A program made the position numbers and the translations under genes. Shown here in pieces: positions 54,848 to 64,000 of a stretch of DNA of 64,000 nt; position 1 is the stretch's first letter, and each line of letters begins with the position of its first letter. The notes below the pieces were generated by a model. The model saw only the letters and a program-made list of their open reading frames with translations, ran no database searches and had not been told where the DNA came from. Where the stretch lies: positions 3,496,001 to 3,560,000 of the forward strand of contig NZ_CP021361.1 in NCBI RefSeq assembly GCF_002157145.1, in the 5' to 3' direction. The stretch is from Acidovorax carolinensis. Its GTDB lineage: Bacteria > Pseudomonadota > Gammaproteobacteria > Burkholderiales > Burkholderiaceae_C.

Positions 54848-56041
54848 TCAGACCAGCTCGATCGCCACCGCCGTGGCCTCGCCACCGCCAATGCACAGCG
54901 TGGCCAGCCCCTTAGTCAGCCCGCGCGCCTTGAGCGCATACATCAGCGTCACCATGATGCGCGCGCCGCTGGCGCCAATCGGGTGGCCCAGGGCGCAGGC
55001 GCCGCCGTTGACGTTGACCTTGTCGTGCGGCAGGTTCAGCTCTTTCATCAGCGCCATGGGCACCACGGCAAAGGCTTCGTTGATTTCCCACAGCTGCACA
55101 TCGCCCACCGCCCAGCCAGCCTTGGCCAACGCTTTTTGCGTGGCGCCCAGCGGGGCGGTGGCAAACCACTCGGGCTCCTGCGCGTGCGTGGCGTGGCTCA
55201 CGATGCGCGCCAGCGGCTTGCAGCCGAGCTTTTGTGCGGTGGATGCGCGCATCATCACCAGCGCGGCCGCGCCGTCATTGATGCTGGAGCTGGACGCTGC
55301 CGTGATGGTGCCGTCCTTCTTGAAGGCGGGCTTGAGCGTGGGGATCTTGTCGAGCTTGACCTTGCCCGGGCCTTCGTCCACCGAAATCACGGTGTCGCCC
55401 GCGCGGGTCTTGACGGTGACGGGCACGATCTCGGCCGCGAACGCCCCGGACTCGGTGGCCGCCTTGGCGCGCTGCACGCTGGCGGTGGCAAAGGCGTCCT
55501 GCTGCTCGCGCGTGAACTGGTATTTCGCGGCGCAGTCTTCACCAAAGGTGCCCATGGAGCGGCCGGGCTCGTAGGCGTCTTCCAGGCCGTCGAGCATCAT
55601 GTGGTCGAAGATGCGGTCGTGGCCCAGGCGGTAGCCACCGCGGCCCTTTTGCAGCAGGTAGGGGGCATTGGTCATGCTCTCCATGCCACCGGCCACCATC
55701 ACGTCGTGCGTGCCGGCCAGCAGCATGTCGTGCGCAAACATGGCTGCCTTCATGCCCGAGCCGCACATCTTGCTGAGCGTGACCGCGCCCGCACCCTTGG
55801 GCAATCCGCCCTTGAACGCAGCCTGGCGCGCGGGCGCCTGGCCCTGCCCCGCCATCAGGCAGTTGCCGAACAGGACTTCACCCACGGCATCGGGCGCCAC
55901 CCCGGCGCGCTCCATGGCCGCCTTGATGGCCGCGCCACCGAGGTCGTGCGCGGCCAGGGTGGAAAAGTCGCCCTGCAGCGACCCCATGGGGGTGCGTGCA
56001 GCGCCGACGATAACGATGGGGTCTTGTTGGGATACGGACAT
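54848..56041 (-). CDS. Acetyl-CoA C-acetyltransferase (thiolase)
   Basis: A 397-residue thiolase that makes or cleaves acetoacetyl-CoA. Active-site motifs are LSKMCGSGMKAAMFAHDML (nucleophile Cys), NVNGGACALGHPIGASGAR (His) and LATLCIGGGEATAVAIE (second Cys). Length and motifs fit biosynthetic-type AtoB or PhaA. It closes the route from HMG-CoA lyase by splitting acetoacetyl-CoA to acetyl-CoA. It follows aceK with a 39-bp gap on the same strand. Confidence 0.93.
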   Translation of the reverse strand: MSVSQQDPIVIVGAARTPMGSLQGDFSTLAAHDLGGAAIKAAMERAGVAPDAVGEVLFGNCLMAGQGQAPARQAAFKGGLPKGAGAVTLSKMCGSGMKAAMFAHDMLLAGTHDVMVAGGMESMTNAPYLLQKGRGGYRLGHDRIFDHMMLDGLEDAYEPGRSMGTFGEDCAAKYQFTREQQDAFATASVQRAKAATESGAFAAEIVPVTVKTRAGDTVISVDEGPGKVKLDKIPTLKPAFKKDGTITAASSSSINDGAAALVMMRASTAQKLGCKPLARIVSHATHAQEPEWFATAPLGATQKALAKAGWAVGDVQLWEINEAFAVVPMALMKELNLPHDKVNVNGGACALGHPIGASGARIMVTLMYALKARGLTKGLATLCIGGGEATAVAIELV

Positions 56042-56080
56042 GGGAAGTCTCCTTGAGATGCTGAGGGAAATGCGCGGTGA

Positions 56081-57880
56081 TCAATGGGCAGCGTGATGAA
56101 ACCGCCGCTCGGGGTCGTATGGGAAAACGTCGTACACATGGCCTGCCTGGATGCGCTCTTTGTGCTGCTGCCAGAAATCCACGTCGAGCAGGTCGCCATG
56201 GTGCTGCATGAACACGGCGCGCACGGCGTCGTTGCCCAGCAGAAAGGGGCCAAAGGTCTCGGGAAACACGTCGTGCGGGGCCACGGTGTACCAGACCTCA
56301 CCGCTCATTTCTTCTTCCTCGTTGCGCGGCGTGGGCACACGGCGGAAGTTGCAGTCGGTAAGGTATTCAATCTCGTCGTAGTCGTAGAACACGACCTTGC
56401 CGTTGCGCGTGATGCCGAAGTTCTTCCAGAGCATGTCGCCGGGGAAGATGTTGGCGGCCACCAGGTCCTTGATGGCGTTGCCGTATTCGACAACGCTACG
56501 CTCCATCTGCTGGTGGGCGCGCGGGTCGGAGAGACCGGTGTCAAAGGCTTCCTGGAGGTAGATGTTGAGCGGGATCATGCGCCGCTCTATATAAAGGTGC
56601 TTGATGATGACCTCGGTCTGGCCGTCGCCATCGCGGTCGCTGATTTCGAGCTGGCTGGGCGCGTATTTCTCGATCTCGGCGATCAGCGCATCGTCGAACC
56701 GGTCGCGCGGAAACGCCACTTCGCTGTATTCGAGCGTATCGGCCATGCGGCCCACGCGGTCATGCTGCTTGACCAGCAGGTACTTGGCCTTGATCTGCTC
56801 GCGCGTGGTTTCCTTGGGCGGCGGAAAGTAGTCCTTGATGAGCTTGAACACAAACGGAAAGCTCGGCAGGTCGAACACCAGCATCACCATGCCCTTGATG
56901 CCGGGCGCGATGCGGAACTTGTCGCTCGAGTGCTTGAGGTGGTACAGAAAGTCGCGGTAGAAAAGCGTCTTGCCCTGCTTTGCCAGGCCCAGCGCGTTGT
57001 AGATTTCGGCACGCGGCTTGCGCGGCATGAGGCTGCGCAGGAACTGCACATAGGCGCTGGGCACCTCCATATCCACCATGAAGTAAGCGCGCGCAAAGCT
57101 GAAAAGCATCTGCAGGTCGTCTTCGCCAAACAGCGCTGCGTCGATGAACAGCTTGCCGTCGTCGTCGTGCAGGATGGGCAACGCAAACGGCACCTCGTTG
57201 AAGCCGTTGATGATCTTTCCGACCACATAGGCGCCCTTGTTGCGAAAGAACAGGCTGGTGAGCACCTGGATCTGGAAGTTGGCGCGCAGCTTGACCTTGT
57301 CAATCCGGCTGCGCATGGCGTCCACCACACAGGCAGTGTCACGCGCCAGATCCGCAAACTCGCGCTGGAGCTGGAAGTTCTCGATGACGCTGTAAAACGT
57401 TGCGTTCAGGGTGTCACGCGACGGGTAGTAAGCCCGGTAGGTGGGCCGCGCGGCGGGCTCGTCGTTCTCGATGTACTCGGTGCTGACGGCGGGCCGCACG
57501 AAGATGAAATCGTTGTGGAAATGCGTGCGGTGCAGGATCTTGGTGGTGACCGAATTGAAAAAAGTCTCGGCCAGCTCGGGCTGGTGGTGGTCGACCAGCA
57601 GGCCGATGTAGTGCAGCTTGATCTGGTGCCACACGTCCATGGACTGCGCACCTGCACCGAACTCTTTTTCCAGCCGCCGCACGCACTCCTTCACGCGCAG
57701 GTCGTAGAACTCGATGCGCTCGCGCTGGGCCCGCTGCTGGCCATGCCAGTCGGCGGTTTCAAAGCGGTGCTTGGCCCGCGCTGACTCGGTGCGGAACAGG
57801 CGGTAATGGCGGTTGAAGCCGTCCATCATGGCCTTGGCGATGCCATAGGCCTGGGGAGCGTCAAGCCGTTGCGGGAACAT
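56081..57880 (-). CDS. aceK: Isocitrate dehydrogenase kinase/phosphatase AceK
   Basis: A 599-residue AceK, which phosphorylates and dephosphorylates isocitrate dehydrogenase and so opens or closes the glyoxylate bypass. Family features are [18 protein letters not shown], the ATP-loop region [20 protein letters not shown], the kinase catalytic part [17 protein letters not shown] and [19 protein letters not shown]. Length matches the family. [14 protein letters not shown] at 57880 is the start; the longer frame upstream is a shadow of the carbonic anhydrase gene. It fits with ActP and leucine degradation, all producing acetyl-CoA. Confidence 0.96.
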   Translation of the reverse strand: MFPQRLDAPQAYGIAKAMMDGFNRHYRLFRTESARAKHRFETADWHGQQRAQRERIEFYDLRVKECVRRLEKEFGAGAQSMDVWHQIKLHYIGLLVDHHQPELAETFFNSVTTKILHRTHFHNDFIFVRPAVSTEYIENDEPAARPTYRAYYPSRDTLNATFYSVIENFQLQREFADLARDTACVVDAMRSRIDKVKLRANFQIQVLTSLFFRNKGAYVVGKIINGFNEVPFALPILHDDDGKLFIDAALFGEDDLQMLFSFARAYFMVDMEVPSAYVQFLRSLMPRKPRAEIYNALGLAKQGKTLFYRDFLYHLKHSSDKFRIAPGIKGMVMLVFDLPSFPFVFKLIKDYFPPPKETTREQIKAKYLLVKQHDRVGRMADTLEYSEVAFPRDRFDDALIAEIEKYAPSQLEISDRDGDGQTEVIIKHLYIERRMIPLNIYLQEAFDTGLSDPRAHQQMERSVVEYGNAIKDLVAANIFPGDMLWKNFGITRNGKVVFYDYDEIEYLTDCNFRRVPTPRNEEEEMSGEVWYTVAPHDVFPETFGPFLLGNDAVRAVFMQHHGDLLDVDFWQQHKERIQAGHVYDVFPYDPERRFHHAAH

Positions 57881-57921
57881 GGCGGATTCTCGGCCGTCGC
57901 GGCAGGGCAGGCGGTGGCTTG

Positions 57922-58581
57922 TTACTGCCTTTTGACGGCAGCAACTCCGGCAATGGCCGCCTTGTAGAGCGAGTCCAGCCCTTCGGTGCTGTCCACGGAC
58001 ATGTGCAGGTTGTTGATGAGCCCGTCTTTGAGCCCATAGCACCAGCCGTGCAGCGTGACCTTCTGGCCCCGGCCCCAGGCATCCAGCATTACCGTGGTCT
58101 GCGCAATGTTGACCACCTGCTCGATGGCGTTGAGCTCGCACAGCACATCGTGGCGCCACTCGGGGGCGGTGGCGGCAATCAGGTCGCGGTGGCGGTCGCG
58201 CACGTCCTGCACATGGCGGATCCAGTTGTCGGCCAGGCCCACACGCGTGCCCTCCAACGCCGCCAATACACCGCCACAGCCATAGTGCCCCACCACCATC
58301 AGGTGCTCAATGTGCAACTGGTCCACCGCGTACTGGATAGTGGAAAGGCAGTTTAGATCGGTCGGCACGACCACATTGGCCACGTTGCGGTGGACGAAAA
58401 TTTCACCGGGCTCCAGGCCCGTGATCTGGTTGGCAGGCACGCGGCTGTCCGAGCAGCCGATCCACATGTACTTGGGCTTTTGCTGGGCCAGCAGGCCAGT
58501 GAAGAAGCCGGGGCGTTCGCGCTCCATCTGGGCCGCCCAGGCGCGGTTGTGAACAAACAGGTCGTCGATCGATGAAGGCAT
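57922..58581 (-). CDS. can: Beta-class carbonic anhydrase
   Basis: A 219-residue beta-carbonic anhydrase, interconverting CO2 and bicarbonate in the cytoplasm. Zinc ligands are visible in [12 protein letters not shown] (Cys, with Asp/Arg dyad) and [10 protein letters not shown] (His, Cys), and HRNVANVV is the conserved strand. It sits between the carboxylase-linked acyl-CoA genes ivd and aceK. Bicarbonate supply to MccAB is a plausible benefit, but housekeeping use is enough to explain it. Confidence 0.95.
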   Translation of the reverse strand: MPSSIDDLFVHNRAWAAQMERERPGFFTGLLAQQKPKYMWIGCSDSRVPANQITGLEPGEIFVHRNVANVVVPTDLNCLSTIQYAVDQLHIEHLMVVGHYGCGGVLAALEGTRVGLADNWIRHVQDVRDRHRDLIAATAPEWRHDVLCELNAIEQVVNIAQTTVMLDAWGRGQKVTLHGWCYGLKDGLINNLHMSVDSTEGLDSLYKAAIAGVAAVKRQ

Positions 58582-58613
58582 GTTGTCCTTGATGGGTCAG
58601 TGATAAATGAAAT

Positions 58614-59804
58614 TCAGCAGGTCTCGGCAAACAGCTCGCGGCCAATCAGCATGCGGCGGATTTCGCTGGTTCCCGCCCCAATTTCATAGAGCTTGGCGTC
58701 GCGCCACAGCCGACCCAGCGGGTATTCGTTGATGTAGCCGTTGCCACCAAACACCTGCACACCCTCGCCCGCCATCCAGGTGGCTTTCTCGGCGCACCAT
58801 AGGATCACGCTGGCGCAGTCCTTTCGTACCTGGCGCACATGGTCGGTACCCAGCATGTCGAGGTTCTTGGCCACGGTGTAGGCAAACGAGCGCCCCGCCT
58901 GCAGCACGGTGTACATGTCGGCGACCTTGCCCTGGATGAGCTGGAATTCACCGATGCTCTGGCCGAACTGCTTGCGATCGTGAATGTAGGGGATCACGTT
59001 GTCCATGACGGACTGCATGATGCCCAGAGGGCCACCGGTGAGCACCGCACGTTCGTAGTCCAGGCCACTCATCAGCACCTTGGCGCCCATGTTCAGGCCA
59101 CCCAGCACATTGGCGGCGGGCACTTCGACGTCCTGGAACACCAACTCGCCGGTGTGGCTGCCACGCATACCGAGCTTGTCGAGCTTTTGCGCAATCGAGA
59201 AACCCTTCATGCCCTTTTCGATCAGGAAGGCCGTCACGCCGCGCGCGCCCAGTTCAGGTTCGGTCTTGGCATACACCACCAGGGTGTCAGCGTCGGGGCC
59301 GTTGGTGATCCACATCTTGCTGCCATTGAGCAGGTAGTAACCGCCCTTGTCCTCGGCCTTGAGCTTCATGCTGATCACATCGGAACCAGCGCCCGGCTCG
59401 CTCATGGCCAGCGCACCGACATGTTCGCCGCTGATCAGCTTGGGCAGGTACTTGGCTTTCTGCGCCTCGCTGCCGTTGCGGTTGATCTGGTTCACACACA
59501 GGTTGCTGTGCGCACCGTACGAAAGACCGACAGATGCACCTGCGCGGGAGATTTCTTCCATCGCCACCATATGGGCCAGGTAGCCCATGGCGGCGCCACC
59601 ATAATGCTCAGGCACCGTGATGCCGAGCACGCCCAAATCGCCCATCTTGCGCCACAGGTCCATGGGGAACTGGTCGGAACGATCGATTTCCGCAGCGCGC
59701 GGCGCAATTTCTGCCTGGGCAAAATCGCGGACTGCGTCGCGCAGTGCGTCGACGTCGTCTCCCAACTGAAAATTGAGGCCTGGAATGTTGGCGGGAATGC
59801 TCAT
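58614..59804 (-). CDS. ivd: Isovaleryl-CoA dehydrogenase
   Basis: A 396-residue acyl-CoA dehydrogenase. [20 protein letters not shown] holds the Glu that is the catalytic base of isovaleryl-CoA dehydrogenases, which sits on this helix rather than near the C-terminus. [20 protein letters not shown] and [20 protein letters not shown] are the FAD and substrate motifs, and [20 protein letters not shown] the end, with Gly in the usual Glu position as expected for IVD. It starts the leucine route feeding MccAB. It is just downstream of the LiuR operator and a PaaI-type thioesterase. Confidence 0.94.
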   Translation of the reverse strand: MSIPANIPGLNFQLGDDVDALRDAVRDFAQAEIAPRAAEIDRSDQFPMDLWRKMGDLGVLGITVPEHYGGAAMGYLAHMVAMEEISRAGASVGLSYGAHSNLCVNQINRNGSEAQKAKYLPKLISGEHVGALAMSEPGAGSDVISMKLKAEDKGGYYLLNGSKMWITNGPDADTLVVYAKTEPELGARGVTAFLIEKGMKGFSIAQKLDKLGMRGSHTGELVFQDVEVPAANVLGGLNMGAKVLMSGLDYERAVLTGGPLGIMQSVMDNVIPYIHDRKQFGQSIGEFQLIQGKVADMYTVLQAGRSFAYTVAKNLDMLGTDHVRQVRKDCASVILWCAEKATWMAGEGVQVFGGNGYINEYPLGRLWRDAKLYEIGAGTSEIRRMLIGRELFAETC

Positions 59805-59840
59805 GGATGTCTCCTCGGATCGATGGAACGGTATTTGGTA

Positions 59841-60302
59841 TCAGTGGCGGATGTTTTCGCGACCCGTGACCGCCATCAGGGTGCAGCCCATGGTGGCCAC
59901 CAGCTTTTCCTGCGAGCCGTCGAGCGCGAATGCGCGCCCTTCGCAGACGGTGATCGTGCGGCCGGGCTTGAGCACCCGGCCTTCCATCCGAAAGCGCTCA
60001 CCGCGCGCGGGAGCCAGAAGATTGATCTTGAATTCGATGGTGAGAACAGCCGCGTCTTCTGCCATCAACGTTAACCCTGCGTATCCACAGGCCGAATCCA
60101 GGGCGGTGGCCACCATCCCGGCATGCAGAAAGCCGTGCTGCTGTGTCAGTCCTACCGCCCAATCCAGTTCGATGTCTACAGCGCCGGGAGCAACAAGCCC
60201 CAGCCGGGCGCCCAGCGTCTGCATGGCCCCTTGGCGCGCAAAACTCTCATGGACACGTTCGGCATAGGCTAGTGTCTGGACTTCGAAGGGGATGGTATTC
60301 AC
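59841..60302 (-). CDS. PaaI-family hotdog thioesterase
   Basis: A 153-residue hotdog-fold thioesterase: VGLTQQHGFLHAGMVATALD (HGG-like HxGM motif at about residue 60) followed by SACGYAGLTLM and the VLTIEFKINLLAPARGERFR strand. PaaI proteins hydrolyse stalled acyl-CoA thioesters in catabolic pathways. It is the first gene after the LiuR operator and is followed by ivd by 36 bp, so it is probably part of the leucine regulon. The substrate is inferred from context only. Confidence 0.88.
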   Translation of the reverse strand: MNTIPFEVQTLAYAERVHESFARQGAMQTLGARLGLVAPGAVDIELDWAVGLTQQHGFLHAGMVATALDSACGYAGLTLMAEDAAVLTIEFKINLLAPARGERFRMEGRVLKPGRTITVCEGRAFALDGSQEKLVATMGCTLMAVTGRENIRH

Positions 60303-60329
60303 GCGGTCTCCTTGTTTCGACGGACAATT

Positions 60330-60345
60330 ACGTTTACGTAAACGT
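60330..60345. promoter_or_regulatory. Putative LiuR operator upstream of thioesterase-ivd
   Basis: ACGTTTACGTAAACGT is a perfect 16-bp palindrome between the liuR stop and the thioesterase start. MerR-type regulators bind such sites between -35 and -10 elements. A similar site lies in front of liuR itself. Confidence 0.75.
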
Positions 60346-60749
60346 CAATTATCCGCGATTTTTTTCTCCATTTCCATCAGCAGGTCACGGGCTTCTTTTT
60401 CATGCTCTTGCACCTCTGCCAGATTGGCCTGCAGATCAGCCATCTGGTCTTCCAGTTGCCGGCGGTGAACCACCAGCACGTCCAGGAATTTGCGCAATTG
60501 CACGCCGGTATCGCGCGGGCTGTCATAAAGATCAATGATCTCCTTGGCCTCGCTCAGTGACAGACCCAGGCGCTTGGCACGCAACGTCAGTCGCAGTCGC
60601 GTGCGGTCTCTTGCGCTATACACCCGACTGCGGCCAGCCGGCCCGTTTCGCTCGGGCTGCAAGAGGCCCATGTCTTCATAGAAACGTATGGCGCGCGTAG
60701 TGAGATCAAACTCTTTGGCAAGATCACTGATGGTGTAGGTATGGGCCAT
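60345..60749 (-). CDS. liuR: LiuR-like MerR-family regulator of leucine degradation
   Basis: A 134-residue MerR regulator. YTISDLAKEFDLTTRAIRFY is the N-terminal helix-turn-helix with EDMGLLQPERNG, followed by RVYSARDRTRLRLTLRAKRL and a coiled-coil dimer helix (HRRQLEDQMADLQANLAEVQ), with no metal-binding cysteines. This is the profile of LiuR, the regulator of branched-chain amino acid degradation in Proteobacteria. The start at 60749 (MAHTYTIS) follows GGAG-like sequence and excludes the upstream extension over its own operator. It is the first gene before thioesterase and ivd. Confidence 0.9.
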   Translation of the reverse strand: MAHTYTISDLAKEFDLTTRAIRFYEDMGLLQPERNGPAGRSRVYSARDRTRLRLTLRAKRLGLSLSEAKEIIDLYDSPRDTGVQLRKFLDVLVVHRRQLEDQMADLQANLAEVQEHEKEARDLLMEMEKKIADN

Positions 60750-60833
60750 GGTGGAGTGGTGCTGCGTTGCAGTTGTGGGCAAGAGAAACCCAATGCAGCA
60801 AGCAGAGTGTTCCTTCAAAACGCATCGATATCT

Positions 60834-60852
60834 AACGTTTACGTTAACGTCA
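60834..60852. promoter_or_regulatory. Putative LiuR operator in front of liuR (autoregulation)
   Basis: AACGTTTACGTTAACGTCA contains the palindrome ACGTTAACGT and shares GTTTACGT with the operator at 60330-60345. It lies about 85-100 bases upstream of the liuR start. Confidence 0.65.
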
Positions 60853-60993
60853 ATAGTACCGCATGGCACTGTCGCCATGAAAGATGATTGAATATCAAAT
60901 ATCCATCACGGAATTCGCACGGATGCAGAAGGATGGGACTGTGCAGACCTTGTGGGGGGGCAGGCGGTTGCAATTGTGCTTCCCCAAAGCAGA

Positions 60994-61024
60994 AACGCCC
61001 CACTCAGAGGTTGAGTGGGGCGTT
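60994..61024 (-). terminator. Terminator of the ribosomal RNA operon
   Basis: AACGCCCCACTCA and TGAGTGGGGCGTT form a perfect 13-base stem with a short loop, 15 bases past the 3' end of 5S. On the minus strand it is followed by T-rich sequence (GTTTCTGCTTT). Confidence 0.85.
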
Positions 61025-61038
61025 GCTGGGCTGTAAGA

Positions 61039-61153
61039 GCCTGACGATGACCTACTTTCACACGGGAACCCGCACTATCATCGGCGCAAAGTCGTTTCAC
61101 TGTCCTGTTCGGGATGGGAAGGAGTGGTACCAACTTGCTATGGTCATCAGGCA
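61039..61153 (-). rRNA. rrf: 5S ribosomal RNA
   Basis: The minus strand reads GCCTGATGACCATAGCAAGT, then TTGGTACCACTCCTTCCCAT, CCCGAACAGGACAGTGAAAC and GTGAAAGTAGGTCATCGTCA GGC, the complete betaproteobacterial 5S. The 5' and 3' ends pair as expected for helix I. Length is about 115 bases, as usual. It is followed by the operon terminator and preceded by 23S. Confidence 0.95.
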
Positions 61154-61309
61154 TAACTTGTTGTCGTGCTGCTCGTGGGAGCAACACAACGAATTCATAG
61201 AGTTTGGAATCAGATTTTTGTTTTTTTTGACTGCGTCAACTTGGCATAACAATCTTTGAGCTTCTCACACAAGCATTACTGTTTGCGCTTTGGCTATCAA
61301 AGTTATAGG

Positions 61310-64000
<2,691 letters not shown>

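Overview
The window is about 61 kb of high-GC bacterial chromosome followed by the 3' part of a ribosomal RNA operon. The gene content points to a betaproteobacterium of the Comamonadaceae, Acidovorax-like. The pointers are an Omp32-type porin, an orphan Bug receptor, an ahcY leader with an S-adenosylhomocysteine riboswitch, a LiuR-type leucine regulon, a fused double-length UvrA and a dense population of short interspersed repeats. This placement is inference from gene content; no 16S sequence lies inside the window.

Layout. 1-10.4 kb: rlmJ, rlpA, the riboswitch-led ahcY-tlyA-metF operon (methyl cycle), prfC with an overlapping HAD phosphatase gene, a small membrane protein, a Bug receptor and ppk2. 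10.5-17.4 kb: a denitrification island for cytochrome c-dependent nitric oxide reductase. norEF is divergent from norC-norB-norQ-polyferredoxin-norD, and a perfect FNR/DNR box sits in between. 17.4-30 kb: a YkgJ-like gene, the 1997-residue UvrA, two tandem branched-chain-amino-acid-type binding proteins, a porin, a 55-residue membrane protein missed by ordinary length cut-offs, and an MHS symporter. 30-34.8 kb: acetate uptake (DUF485 protein and ActP) facing a coupled DUF294/exonuclease pair. 34.9-46.8 kb: small metabolic genes and the leucine/isovalerate degradation cluster (mvaB, mccA, methylglutaconyl-CoA hydratase, mccB, an acyl-CoA synthetase) next to a divergent AraC regulator. 47-50 kb: a PEP-CTERM protein and several small conserved proteins. 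50.3-52.8 kb: an IS30-family element interrupted by an IS256-family element. 52.9-60.8 kb: acyl-CoA dehydrogenase, SDR, thiolase, aceK, carbonic anhydrase, isovaleryl-CoA dehydrogenase, thioesterase and the MerR-type LiuR with two palindromic operators. 61.0-64.0 kb: 5S and most of 23S rRNA on the minus strand.

How the genes fit together. Leucine degradation (ivd, mccAB, hydratase, mvaB), thiolase, ActP and AceK all feed or control acetyl-CoA and the glyoxylate branch. The nor island gives anaerobic nitric oxide respiration. The ahcY operon clears SAH and recycles methyl groups under SAH sensing.

The most unusual feature is two interspersed repeat families. Element A is a 50-65 bp imperfect palindrome with AGCGCTT/AAGCGCT arms. 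Element B is a GC-rich element of about 90 bp. Both occur between genes and also inside genes, in frame, as extra peptides in UvrA, MccA, MccB, a HAD phosphatase and the Nor-associated polyferredoxin, and at the N-terminus of a DUF1289 protein. One element B core of 20 identical bases is read in different frames in UvrA and MccA, which indicates insertion rather than a conserved domain. The IS30 element sits in the centre of an element A copy.

Three otherwise intact genes (rlpA, ahcY, norB) each carry a single-base frameshift at a homopolymer. These could be sequencing errors or real mutations.
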